This document shows, in pieces, positions 17,204 to 24,284 of a DNA stretch of 64,000 nt (position 1 is its first letter; every line of letters begins with the position of its first letter). The notes beneath the pieces are model-generated. The model had not been told where the DNA came from. It searched no databases and was given only the letters and a program-made list of their open reading frames with translations. Source of the DNA: Paenibacillus artemisiicola (GTDB taxonomy: Bacteria > Bacillota > Bacilli > Paenibacillales > Paenibacillaceae). The position numbers and the translations under genes are program-made. The DNA is taken from NCBI RefSeq assembly GCF_017652985.1, contig NZ_JAGGDJ010000001.1, forward strand, positions 186,001-250,000. The letters are read 5' to 3'.

Positions 17204-18478
17204 CTAACGCCGCGGCTGCGCATCCGGCTGCGGTTTCGGCGTCTCTTCGTCCGCGAAAACGAACCGGCCGCCGCGGGAAGGCGCGATCCCCGCGAGCAGC
17301 AGGGCGGCGGCCGCGAACGCGAGCAGCAGCATCGGCACGGTCCAGTTGCGGACGGCGTCGTGCAGGAGTCCGAACAGGAACGGGCCGACGGCCGCCAGCA
17401 GATAGCCGGCCGATTGCGCCATGCCCGAAATTTCGGACGCTTCCCGCGCGGTTCGCGTCCGGAGGCTGAAGAACATCATCGCCAGGCTGAACGAAGTGCC
17501 GCCGGCGATGCCGAGCACGATGACCGATGCGGCGGTCATCGCGAGCCCGCCGTTCGCGAGCGTCAGGCCCGCGAAGCCGGCGAAGTAGAGGCCGCACGTC
17601 AGGACGAGCAGCACGAGCTGGCTCGACAGGCGCGCGGCAACGATCGGCACGAGGAACGCGAACGGAATCAAGCCGATCTGCAGCAGCGACAGCATGTATC
17701 CGGCCTGCGAGTCGGTCATGCCTTGATCCAGCAGCATGTCCGTCAGCCAGGCGACGAAGACGTAGAAAATGAGCGACTGCAGCCCCATGAAGAGCGTAAT
17801 CTGCCAGGCCAGCCGCGAGCGCCAGACGGAGCGCCGCTTGCCCGCCGGGTTGCCGGAAACGCGTACGGCCTTGGCGTTATGCTTCAGCTGCGGGATCCAG
17901 AACGCGGCGGCGATCAAAGTGACCGCCGCGATCGTCAGGAAGGTGCCGCGCCAGCCCAGCGCCGTGCCGTCCGCGATGGGCACGCTGACGGCCGACGCCG
18001 CGGCGGCGAAGACGTTCATCGCGATCGAATAGAGGCCGGTCATGAGGCCGATTCGAAGCGGGAATTCCCGCTTGATCAGCGCGGGCAGCATGACGTTGCC
18101 GGCGGCGATGCCGAGACCGGCGATGACCGTTCCGGCCGCAAGGGCGAAGGCGCTGCCGCCTTCTCGGGCCAGACCGCCCGCCAGCATGGCGAGCAGCGCG
18201 CCGAACAGCATGGCCTCCATGCCGAACCTGGCCGCGAGGCGCGGCACGAACGGGGAGAGGGCGGCGAACGCGAGCAGCGGCAGCGCGGTCAGCATGCCGG
18301 CAAAAGTGCCCGAGATCGGCATATCCTGCCGGATCCGCTCGATCAGCGGACTGAGCGACGTGATCGGCGTGCGCAAATTCGCGGCGATCAAGAGGATGCC
18401 GGCGAGCAGCAGGGCGGCGCTGCGGCGCGGCTGCGCGTCCGCGTCCGAGAGCGCCGCAGGGTAGGTTCGTTGGTTCAT
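17204..18478 (-). CDS. MFS transporter, CynX/NimT type
   Basis: A 424-aa major facilitator with about 12 membrane segments. The first loop region LLLAGILLIAANLRTPITSLSPLIERIRQDM is the signature start of the CynX/NimT (cyanate and 2-nitroimidazole) subfamily. The ATG at 18478 is preferred over GTG 18490, because the upstream GGAG would be too close to the GTG. It lies 45 bp after the FadR-type gene on the same strand and is probably cotranscribed with it. The substrate is unknown. Confidence 0.85.
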   Translation of the reverse strand: MNQRTYPAALSDADAQPRRSAALLLAGILLIAANLRTPITSLSPLIERIRQDMPISGTFAGMLTALPLLAFAALSPFVPRLAARFGMEAMLFGALLAMLAGGLAREGGSAFALAAGTVIAGLGIAAGNVMLPALIKREFPLRIGLMTGLYSIAMNVFAAAASAVSVPIADGTALGWRGTFLTIAAVTLIAAAFWIPQLKHNAKAVRVSGNPAGKRRSVWRSRLAWQITLFMGLQSLIFYVFVAWLTDMLLDQGMTDSQAGYMLSLLQIGLIPFAFLVPIVAARLSSQLVLLVLTCGLYFAGFAGLTLANGGLAMTAASVIVLGIAGGTSFSLAMMFFSLRTRTAREASEISGMAQSAGYLLAAVGPFLFGLLHDAVRNWTVPMLLLAFAAAALLLAGIAPSRGGRFVFADEETPKPQPDAQPRR

Positions 18479-18523
18479 GATGGTCAACACTCCATGCGAG
18501 TTATATTTGAAGCGGGCAATTCA

Positions 18524-19231
18524 TTAATCGTTCTTGGCGGCCGAGACGTCGGCCGACCGGGTCAAATCCCGAACCAGGCTTTTGTTCACGGCGATGTAGG
18601 CGTCGACTTCGGCGGCGGCCTGGCCGGCGTTCCGCGCTTCGATCGCCTCCAGCAGCCCGGGATGGCCGACGAGGGAATCGCTGCCGAACTCCGTCGAGCT
18701 CGCGATGGACAGCTGGATCTCTTCGAACAGGTTGGCGTAAATATCGGTCATCAGCGCATTATGCGCGGACGCGACGATCGCCCGGTGGAGCAGCCAGTCC
18801 GCTTTGACGAACCGTTCCAGGCTCTGCGCCCGGAACGCCGCCGTGCAGAGATCGCGGCACCGGCGGAGCTCGGCGAGATCCTCGTCCGTCCGGTTCAGGC
18901 ACGCGAGCGCGGCGGCCTGGCGGTCGAGGGCGTGGCGGACCTCCATCGTTTCCAGCACCGTCGAATGGCGGATCCGCTTCCGCAAGATCGCGTTCAGCTC
19001 GCTCGTCGCCACGACGAACGTGCCGTCGCCCTGCTTCGTCTCCAGCAGGCCGACGTGGACCATGGCGCGGACGGCTTCGCGCAGCGTATTGCGGCTGACC
19101 CCGAGCTGCTCCATCAGCGCGGTCTCGCTCGGAATGCGGCTGCCAAGCAGCCATGTCCCCGATTCGATCATCCGTTCCATCTCGGCGTACGTCTGGTCGG
19201 CGAGCGAGGTACGGGTAACTTTGTTCAGCAA
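18524..19231 (-). CDS. FadR-subfamily GntR transcriptional regulator
   Basis: A 235-aa regulator. The N-terminal winged helix reads RIPSETALMEQLGVSRNTLREAVRAMVHVGLLETKQGDGTFV, and the C-terminal all-helical FCD effector domain contains RHALDRQAAALACLNRT, DWLLHRAIVASAHN and GHPGLLEAIEARNAGQAAAEV. Asp/His residues in these segments are the usual metal and ligand pocket of FCD domains, which bind small carboxylates. It is the first gene of a likely two-gene unit with the MFS transporter, suggesting the transporter substrate or a relative is the ligand. Confidence 0.9.
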   Translation of the reverse strand: MLNKVTRTSLADQTYAEMERMIESGTWLLGSRIPSETALMEQLGVSRNTLREAVRAMVHVGLLETKQGDGTFVVATSELNAILRKRIRHSTVLETMEVRHALDRQAAALACLNRTDEDLAELRRCRDLCTAAFRAQSLERFVKADWLLHRAIVASAHNALMTDIYANLFEEIQLSIASSTEFGSDSLVGHPGLLEAIEARNAGQAAAEVDAYIAVNKSLVRDLTRSADVSAAKND

Positions 19232-19279
19232 AATGGCGTCTCCTTTCGTAATGAACGAATGCTATAATGCGCGATGAAT

Positions 19280-19296
19280 CAAACGTAGGATGTTTG
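19280..19296. promoter_or_regulatory. Candidate operator of the GntR regulator
   Basis: Perfect inverted repeat CAAAC-N7-GTTTG, placed about +14 to +30 downstream of the predicted start of the GntR-MFS transcript. This fits repression of its own operon. Confidence 0.5.
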
Positions 19297-19316
19297 GTTG
19301 ATTGGGTATGCACCCC

Positions 19317-19345
19317 ATGATACGCCGGCCGCTCTGCTTTGTAAA
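19317..19345 (-). promoter_or_regulatory. Sigma-A promoter of the GntR-MFS unit
   Basis: On the minus strand, TTTACA (19345-19340), 17 bp, TATCAT (19322-19317). Confidence 0.65.
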
Positions 19346-19393
19346 GCGCCCCGGCTAAAAAATACGGCCGTCAGCGGATAAACTCCGAATGGA

Positions 19394-19422
19394 TTGTGTA
19401 AAATTAAATAGGGCGTTATACT
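19394..19422 (+). promoter_or_regulatory. ohrR promoter with OhrR-box-like spacer
   Basis: TTGTGT (19394-19399), 17 bp, TATACT (19417-19422). The spacer contains AAAATTAAAT, the core also found in the boxes around the glutathione peroxidase promoter. Autoregulation is likely. Confidence 0.6.
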
Positions 19423-19462
19423 AGGTGGCGCGAGGCGTTTACACGGGAAGGAGTGGAGGGTC

Positions 19463-19915
19463 ATGGCGGATAACGAAGGGGCGTTCGGCATCGACGAGAT
19501 GCTGTGCTTCGCCGTCTACGCGGCATCCCGGGAGCTCACGCGCCTGTATCGGCCAACGCTGGAGAAGGTCGGCTTGACCTATCCGCAGTACTTGGTCATG
19601 GTCATGCTCCGACAGCACGGGGAGAGCAGCGTTACGGACATCGGCGAGAAGCTGCTGCTCGATTCCGGCACGCTGACGCCGCTGCTGAAGCGGCTTCAGG
19701 AAGCGGGGCTGATTTACCGGAGACGTTCGCAAGGCGACGAGCGGAAGGTCGAGGTCGGATTAACGGAACAAGGGCTGGCGCTAAGCGAACGAATCAAGGA
19801 CGTGTCCAAGGACTTGTTTACCGAGCTGTGCAAGACCGAAGAACGCTACTTCGAGCTGTTGAACTCGGCGCGCGCGCTGCTGCGGGACGCGCATGAGCTC
19901 GCAAGGCGGGAGTAA
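19463..19915 (+). CDS. ohrR: OhrR-type MarR-family organic peroxide sensor
   Basis: A 150-aa MarR-family repressor. Cys15 in DEMLCFAVYAASRE is at the exact position of the peroxide-reactive cysteine of Bacillus OhrR. The winged helix has SSVTDIGEKLLLDSGTLTPLLKRLQEAGLI and the wing RRRSQGDERKVEVGLTEQG. A second cysteine (ELCKTEE, about residue 122) could allow two-Cys chemistry. No ohr peroxidase gene is adjacent; instead a glutathione peroxidase gene 200 bp downstream on the other strand has OhrR-like boxes. GGAAGGAGTGGAGG precedes the ATG. Confidence 0.9.
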   Translation: MADNEGAFGIDEMLCFAVYAASRELTRLYRPTLEKVGLTYPQYLVMVMLRQHGESSVTDIGEKLLLDSGTLTPLLKRLQEAGLIYRRRSQGDERKVEVGLTEQGLALSERIKDVSKDLFTELCKTEERYFELLNSARALLRDAHELARRE

Positions 19916-19920
19916 ACGGA

Positions 19921-19965
19921 AATAAGGAGCAGCCGGCAGAAGATTCTGCGCGGCTGCTCCTTATT
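19921..19965. terminator. Long hairpin terminator after ohrR
   Basis: A 15-bp outer stem (19921-19935 with 19951-19965) plus an inner GCAGA/TCTGC stem. AT-rich ends on both sides make it usable from either strand. Confidence 0.8.
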
Positions 19966-20115
19966 TATGCGGCTATATTGAGGAAGATGTTGAAGGGTGG
20001 CCTTACTTGTCCGTCCAAGCTGCTTCGTCTATTCGGATCCGGCTTCAATTCGGCGTATCCGATTCGGCCCGTGTTGGCGCGGTTTCTTATCCGATCCTAT
20101 CCGCCAGGGCGGATG

Positions 20116-20592
20116 TTACAGAAGGGCCGCGACGTCCTTCTCCATCTGGGACGGCTTCTCGGCGGAGCCGAACCGTTTCAGCACCTTGCCGCGGCGGTCG
20201 ACGAGGAACTTCGTGAAGTTCCACTTGATCGATTTGGAGCCGAGCACGCCGGGCGCGGCTTCCTTCAGATGCCGGAACAACGGATGAGCGTCGTCGCCGT
20301 TGACGTCGATCTTCCCGAACAGCGGGAAGGAGACGCCGAAGTTGATTTCGCAGAAGGATTCGACTTCTTCGTTCGAGCCTTTCTCGCCGCTGCCGAACTG
20401 GTTGGTCGGGAAACCCAGCACGACGAGACCGGCATCCTTGTATTTGGCGTAGAGCGCTTGTAGTTCTTTATATTGAGACGTAAACATGCAGCTGCTCGCC
20501 GTGTTGACGATAAGCAGCACTTTGCCTTCATAGTCGCGGAGCGATTTCGTTTCGCCGCGCACGGTCGTTGCTTGGTAATCGTAGATGGACAT
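20116..20592 (-). CDS. Glutathione-peroxidase-family thiol peroxidase
   Basis: A 158-aa GPx-fold peroxidase. The peroxidatic Cys35 is in NTASSCMFTSQYKELQ. The catalytic Gln is in GFPTNQF and the Trp in IKWNFTKFLVD. A second Cys in SFCEINFGVSFPLF may act as resolving cysteine. Firmicute members usually take electrons from thioredoxin. MSS in place of the common ASKCG at the active site is a mild deviation. The ATG at 20592 has GAGGGAG upstream. The promoter is flanked by OhrR-like boxes, so organic peroxide induction is expected. Confidence 0.9.
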   Translation of the reverse strand: MSIYDYQATTVRGETKSLRDYEGKVLLIVNTASSCMFTSQYKELQALYAKYKDAGLVVLGFPTNQFGSGEKGSNEEVESFCEINFGVSFPLFGKIDVNGDDAHPLFRHLKEAAPGVLGSKSIKWNFTKFLVDRRGKVLKRFGSAEKPSQMEKDVAALL

Positions 20593-20620
20593 ATGCGATC
20601 TCCCTCTCATCGTGTTTTCT

Positions 20621-20634
20621 CAAATTAAATTGTG
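20621..20634. promoter_or_regulatory. OhrR-box-like site downstream of the gpx start
   Basis: CAAATTAAATTGTG resembles the OhrR consensus TACAATTNAATTGTA. It merges into a perfect 12-bp palindrome ATTGTGCACAAT at 20629-20640. Confidence 0.55.
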
Positions 20635-20658
20635 CACAATGTTTATGTGACGCTTCTG

Positions 20659-20687
20659 AGTATAACGCCGTATTAGGCTTTCGTCAA
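20659..20687 (-). promoter_or_regulatory. Sigma-A promoter of the glutathione peroxidase gene
   Basis: On the minus strand, TTGACG (20687-20682), 17 bp, TATACT (20664-20659). Confidence 0.8.
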
Positions 20688-20697
20688 TTATATTTTT

Positions 20698-20712
20698 CAC
20701 AATTTAATTTTG
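20698..20712. promoter_or_regulatory. OhrR-box-like site upstream of the gpx -35
   Basis: CACAATTTAATTTTG, the inverted counterpart of the box at 20621. The two boxes flank the promoter. Confidence 0.55.
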
Positions 20713-20816
20713 CGCTAAATGCAGGAAACCGACAACGCGGAATTACGCTGCTGGCTGTTTGCCAATCTTGGGAATCGAATGTGCACGAACGGATGGGATC
20801 ACCGAATCCGGACACA

Positions 20817-20848
20817 TCAAAAACCCCCGATGCGGCGATCGGGGGTTT
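20817..20848 (-). terminator. Terminator of the TetR gene
   Basis: AAACCCCCGA / TCGGGGGTTT with an 8-base loop. Read on the minus strand it is followed by TTTTTGATG. Confidence 0.85.
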
Positions 20849-20862
20849 GGCTTTTGGGGTGG

Positions 20863-21453
20863 TCAGGCGCGCGGAACGGCGCTCAGTTCCTTATCGATAA
20901 AACGTCGGATCCGGTCAAGCACGGCATCCATCGCATCCGGGTAGAGCTTGCGGAGCAGGATGCCGCCTTCAACGGCGGAGAAGAGGAACAGCGCCGCTTC
21001 GCGCGGCTCGATCCCGGGCCGCATCTCTCCGCTTGCGATGCCGTCCGCGATCGTCGCTTCGATGAACCCGAGGATGTCGTCCATTGCCGCTTTCGCGCGG
21101 CCGAAGAGCGGCCCGGAGACGGCTTCGGCCTCGATCACCACGTTCGCGATCGGGCAGCCGCCGGGATAATCCATCAGGCAGTACGCCTCGATGTACGTCA
21201 TCAGCCGTTCGACGGAGCCGGGAGGCGCGGCTTCCAGCCGATCCCGGATGATCGCCTCGACGGCGCGGCAGTTGTGGCCGAACGACTCGAGCGACAGCTC
21301 CTCCTTGTCGCGGAAATGATTGTACAGCCCGCCCTTCTGCAGCCCCGTCGCTTCCGTGATTTCCGACAGCGGGGTAGACAGATAGCCCCGTTTGTTCAGC
21401 AGCAGGGACGTCGTTTCGATGACGTGCTGCTTCGTTCGTTCGCCCTTTCGCAT
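20863..21453 (-). CDS. TetR-family transcriptional repressor
   Basis: A 196-aa TetR protein. The N-terminal HTH is TPLSEITEATGLQKGGLYNHFRDKEEL. The C-terminal ligand domain has the GGCPIANVV motif typical of the YxaF/LmrA-like branch that often controls oxidoreductases or efflux pumps. GGAGGG is upstream of the ATG. A strong promoter and a 17-bp degenerate dyad lie upstream. The same dyad (16 of 17 bases) recurs at the start site of the short-chain dehydrogenase gene at 24285, the probable target. Confidence 0.9.
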   Translation of the reverse strand: MRKGERTKQHVIETTSLLLNKRGYLSTPLSEITEATGLQKGGLYNHFRDKEELSLESFGHNCRAVEAIIRDRLEAAPPGSVERLMTYIEAYCLMDYPGGCPIANVVIEAEAVSGPLFGRAKAAMDDILGFIEATIADGIASGEMRPGIEPREAALFLFSAVEGGILLRKLYPDAMDAVLDRIRRFIDKELSAVPRA

Positions 21454-21485
21454 GCGATTCCCTCCGTGCTTGCGCGTTTCCCAAC

Positions 21486-21514
21486 ATTGTAAGCCCGGAG
21501 CGGCGGCAAGTCAA
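21486..21514 (-). promoter_or_regulatory. Sigma-A promoter of the TetR gene
   Basis: On the minus strand, TTGACT (21514-21509), 17 bp, TACAAT (21491-21486). Confidence 0.75.
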
Positions 21515-21521
21515 CGGTTAA

Positions 21522-21538
21522 AGACAGACCGTTCGTTT
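21522..21538. promoter_or_regulatory. Predicted TetR operator (copy 1)
   Basis: AGACAGACCGTTCGTTT is a dyad of the form ARACRRACnGTYYGTYT, seven bases upstream of the TetR -35. A copy with one difference lies at 24167-24183. Confidence 0.65.
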
Positions 21539-21639
21539 TCTTGAAGGGGAAACGCGCATGCATCGCCTGCCCTGATTGTCATATGCAAGCAATCGAGTCG
21601 ACGCGAGAGGGTTCGTGACCGGCCGCTTCACGATGCCTC

Positions 21640-22272
21640 CTATTTCGCTTTCTCCCGGCCGCCGAACCGGCCGAAGCGCGCGCGGCGCACGTCGCGGTCG
21701 TCGGCGCGGCCGCGTTTTTGCGCGTATACGAACAAGTCCGTGATCAGCTTCGCCACGACGACGACGACGACGTACAGCAGGAACAAGTAGACGTAATTCA
21801 TGCCGTTCAGGATGGCGAACAGATCGGCGGACACCATGATCGGCTTGACGACGAACGCGAACAGGGCGGACATGAGGACGGCGTACAGGTAGTAACTTTT
21901 GCCTCGGTTTACCGTCCATTGATAGAGCAGCATGTAGGTCACCGGCACGATGGACGTGTCCAGCGCCAAGCTCACGGGGAGAAACGGCATGAATTTGTAG
22001 GGATAATTCGTTAAGCCGTGCGTCGTCGTGGCGAGGTCGCTATAGTGGAACCACGCATGGACGTTCAATCCGTAGAAGCCGATCAGCAGCGCCTTGGAGC
22101 GATCGAGATACGCGTACAGCACGATCAGCGGCACGATCAGAAGCACGAGCAGCAGCCAGAACTGCCAAGTTCCCATGTTCGAATAGGAGGTCCAGTAGTC
22201 GGACATCGCATCGGTCGTATCCGTCAGCATTCGGACGGTCTTGCGAAAGGCGCTCTCTTGCTCCGTCGTCAC
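21640..22272 (-). CDS. CBO0543-type integral membrane protein
   Basis: A 210-aa protein with about five or six hydrophobic segments (WQFWLLLVLLIVPLIVLYAYL, ALLIGFYGLNVHAWFHY, LDTSIVPVTYMLLY, YYLYAVLMSALFAFVV, YVYLFLLYVVVVVVAKLI) and a basic C-terminal tail. The pattern, including LTNYPYKFMPFLP and the VNRGKSYYLY stretch, fits the CBO0543 family seen in spore-forming Firmicutes, whose function is unknown. It starts at a GTG with GGGGG 8 bp upstream. It has no obvious operon partner. Confidence 0.7.
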   Translation of the reverse strand: MTTEQESAFRKTVRMLTDTTDAMSDYWTSYSNMGTWQFWLLLVLLIVPLIVLYAYLDRSKALLIGFYGLNVHAWFHYSDLATTTHGLTNYPYKFMPFLPVSLALDTSIVPVTYMLLYQWTVNRGKSYYLYAVLMSALFAFVVKPIMVSADLFAILNGMNYVYLFLLYVVVVVVAKLITDLFVYAQKRGRADDRDVRRARFGRFGGREKAK

Positions 22273-22392
22273 CGTTTCCGCCCCCTTTACCTTGGTTTTG
22301 ATGTTAGGCTTCCCCCCGCAGGAGTCGAAATATGTGAGATCCCCGTCGTTTTTTCAAGCCTGCCGAAGGGCGGGGGCGGAAGGCGGCGCCTG

Positions 22393-22421
22393 TTGCTCCG
22401 ACGCGGATTGTGAGCTACAAT
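22393..22421 (+). promoter_or_regulatory. Sigma-A promoter of the fRMsr gene
   Basis: TTGCTC (22393-22398), 17 bp, TACAAT (22416-22421). Confidence 0.6.
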
Positions 22422-22461
22422 GAACGGGCATTCCCATTCGCCATATAAGGAGAGCCATCCT

Positions 22462-22941
22462 ATGTTTCATACCGAACGATACGATGGAGCGCGGGAGGAG
22501 CAGTACGACCTCGTGATCCGTCAGCTGCAGGCGCTGCTGGAGGGCGAACCCGACCGGATCGCCAACCTGTCCAACGCTTCGGCGCTGCTCAATCAATTTC
22601 TGGACCGCATCAACTGGGTGGGGTTCTATCTCTATCGCGACGGCGAGCTCGTGCTCGGACCGTTCCAAGGGCTGCCGGCCTGCGTCCGCATCCAACTGAA
22701 CCGCGGCGTTTGCGGGAAAGCGGCGAGCGAGCGGCAAACGGTGCTCGTCCCGAACGTGCACGAATTCCCCGGGCATATCGCGTGCGACGCGGCCTCGCAA
22801 TCCGAAATCGTCGTGCCGATCGTTAAGAACGGCGAGCTGCTCGGCGTCCTCGATATCGACAGCCCGGAGCTCGAGCGCTTCGACGAGACGGACCGCGCCG
22901 GCTTGGAACGCTTCGTCGAAGAGCTCTTGCGGCATCTGTAA
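22462..22941 (+). CDS. Free methionine-(R)-sulfoxide reductase (GAF-domain fRMsr)
   Basis: A 159-aa single GAF-domain enzyme that reduces free L-methionine-(R)-sulfoxide to methionine. The three catalytic/resolving cysteines Cys74, Cys84 and Cys108 (LPACVRI, RGVCGKA, HIACDA) have the same spacing (10 and 24 residues) as the cysteines of the E. coli enzyme. Other family marks are INWVGFYLY and LDIDSPELERFDE. The ATG at 22462 has AAGGAGA upstream. Single gene with its own promoter and terminator. Confidence 0.93.
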   Translation: MFHTERYDGAREEQYDLVIRQLQALLEGEPDRIANLSNASALLNQFLDRINWVGFYLYRDGELVLGPFQGLPACVRIQLNRGVCGKAASERQTVLVPNVHEFPGHIACDAASQSEIVVPIVKNGELLGVLDIDSPELERFDETDRAGLERFVEELLRHL

Positions 22942-22949
22942 GCTAGACG

Positions 22950-22977
22950 AAAACCCGCCGAACGATCGGCGGGTTTT
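22950..22977 (+). terminator. Terminator of the fRMsr gene
   Basis: Stem of 12 bp, AAAACCCGCCGA / TCGGCGGGTTTT, with a 4-base loop. Confidence 0.9.
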
Positions 22978-23034
22978 CCGTTTTTGCTCTTGCGCTTGCA
23001 ATGCGGGACTTTGGTCCTGTTTTCGGATTGAAGG

Positions 23035-23059
23035 GTTTATCTCGCCCGGACAAGGGTAA
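23035..23059 (+). promoter_or_regulatory. Sigma-B-type promoter of the KGG stress protein gene
   Basis: GTTTAT (23035-23040), 13 bp, GGGTAA (23054-23059) agrees with the sigma-B consensus GTTTAA / GGGTAT in sequence and spacing. Confidence 0.7.
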
Positions 23060-23116
23060 ATAGAACATGTGAGCGGATGTTGCTCGCAAGCGATCAACCT
23101 GAAGGAGTGATTCGTA

Positions 23117-23329
23117 ATGGCACAGCATGATGGCAAGATGAGCCGTGAAGAAGCAGGACGGATGGGTGGAGAAGCGACCGCGAGGACACACGACAGGGAA
23201 TTTTACCAGGAGATCGGCGCCAAGGGCGGCAAGTCCAGGGGCGACGAGCGAAGGGACGACGGCAAAATGAGCCGCGAGGAAGCCGGGAGGCTGGGCGGCG
23301 AAGCAAGGGCCAGGCAACGGGACAGGTAA
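23117..23329 (+). CDS. KGG-repeat general stress protein (GsiB-like)
   Basis: A 70-aa very hydrophilic protein made of repeats: DGKMSREEAGRMGGEA near the N-terminus, GAKGGKSR in the middle and DGKMSREEAGRLGGEA at the end. This is the KGG (stress_KGG, con-10-like) repeat found in GsiB-type hydrophilin stress proteins, thought to protect under desiccation or heat. AAGGAGTG is upstream of the ATG. A sigma-B-type promoter 58 bp before the start supports a general stress role. Confidence 0.88.
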   Translation: MAQHDGKMSREEAGRMGGEATARTHDREFYQEIGAKGGKSRGDERRDDGKMSREEAGRLGGEARARQRDR

Positions 23330-23462
23330 TAGGCCCGTTCAGGCCGCGGCGAAACGGAGCGGCTGGGCGCGGAGTCCGACGCAGATCGTGCTCGAGTTAA
23401 CGCGTTGTTTGAGTTCATAGGGTAAGATTTCATGCGATCCCGTCATTCACCCATAAACAAGA

Positions 23463-23500
23463 AGCGAGCAGCCGCACGTGACGGCTGCTCGCTTTTTTTT
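23463..23500. terminator. Strong terminator between KGG gene and metalloprotease-like gene
   Basis: Stem of 12 bp, AGCGAGCAGCCG / CGGCTGCTCGCT, with a 7-base loop and eight T on the plus strand. It is 134 bp beyond the KGG stop codon; nothing else recognised lies between. Confidence 0.9.
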
Positions 23501-23514
23501 AGGTTCGGCGCGGC

Positions 23515-23976
23515 TTAGGCGGATTGGTCCATGAGCGCCTCCCGGTAGGGGCGGAGCGATTCCGCGACAATCGCGCCGAAGAACGCGCCGTCGCGCTCCG
23601 GCAGCAGCGCCTCCGCGTACCGCCAGGCGTTCTCTTCGATCCGCAGCGCGGTCTCCAGACGCTCGCGCTCCGTGGTTCCGCGCTCCAGCGCGTCGACGAG
23701 CGCGGGCAGCTCGCCGTCTTCCGCATGGCCGAGCTCGTGGGCCAGGATGACGGCCGCGTACTCCCGCAGCCGTTCAGCCGAACCGAACAGCTGCATGCAC
23801 TGTTCGGCGATCACGCCGCGGTACAGCGTGACGGCGTGGCTGCGCATGGCGTATTTGCCGCCGATCAGCCGGCCTCCGGGAAAACGGTCCTCGACCGCGA
23901 CCGCGGCGCGGCTCCCTGATTTGGCGATGAGTCCTTCTATGATGTCTTCGTACGACCCGAGCGGCAATTCCTTCAC
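23515..23976 (-). CDS. Uncharacterised HELGH-motif putative zinc metallopeptidase
   Basis: A 153-aa soluble protein with a clear zinc-binding motif His80-Glu81-x-x-His84 in VILAHELGHAEDG. Downstream acidic residues in ALRIEENAWRYAEALL could supply the third ligand (ExxxW-A), as in ImmA/IrrE-like gluzincins. It has no signal peptide and no HTH domain. It starts at a GTG with AGGAAGG just upstream. I do not recognise the family with certainty. No partner toxin, regulator or phage gene is adjacent. Confidence 0.6.
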   Translation of the reverse strand: MKELPLGSYEDIIEGLIAKSGSRAAVAVEDRFPGGRLIGGKYAMRSHAVTLYRGVIAEQCMQLFGSAERLREYAAVILAHELGHAEDGELPALVDALERGTTERERLETALRIEENAWRYAEALLPERDGAFFGAIVAESLRPYREALMDQSA

Positions 23977-24134
23977 CGGCCTTCCTGGATGAATAAGGCA
24001 ATATGGATGCTATTATAGAGAACCGGCCGCGATCCGTCAACGATTGGGGCAGCGGCGGAGCGCGTCCGTGCGCGTCTGCCGTCCGCCCTCCGACGAAGGG
24101 GATCGGCGAAACGCCCTGCGTCGCGAAATAGTCG

Positions 24135-24163
24135 TTGACAACGGTTGATTTGAATGGTTAAAT
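24135..24163 (+). promoter_or_regulatory. Sigma-A promoter of the SDR gene
   Basis: TTGACA (24135-24140), 17 bp, TTAAAT (24158-24163). This is the only strong feature of the 308-bp gap besides the operator that follows. Confidence 0.7.
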
Positions 24164-24166
24164 AAA

Positions 24167-24183
24167 AAATGAACGGTCTGTCT
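24167..24183. promoter_or_regulatory. Predicted TetR operator (copy 2) over the SDR start site
   Basis: On the minus strand, AGACAGACCGTTCATTT, 16 of 17 bases identical to the site at the TetR gene (21522-21538). It begins 4 bp after the -10, an ideal place for repression. Confidence 0.65.
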
Positions 24184-24284
24184 TTTTTATATTCGCCCGC
24201 TAGTTTTCTTGTTCTCTGATTCGTTCTGAAGTTGATTCCCGGCTTCACCGCACCAAACATTCTTTCATTTCCGGAGGTTTAACG

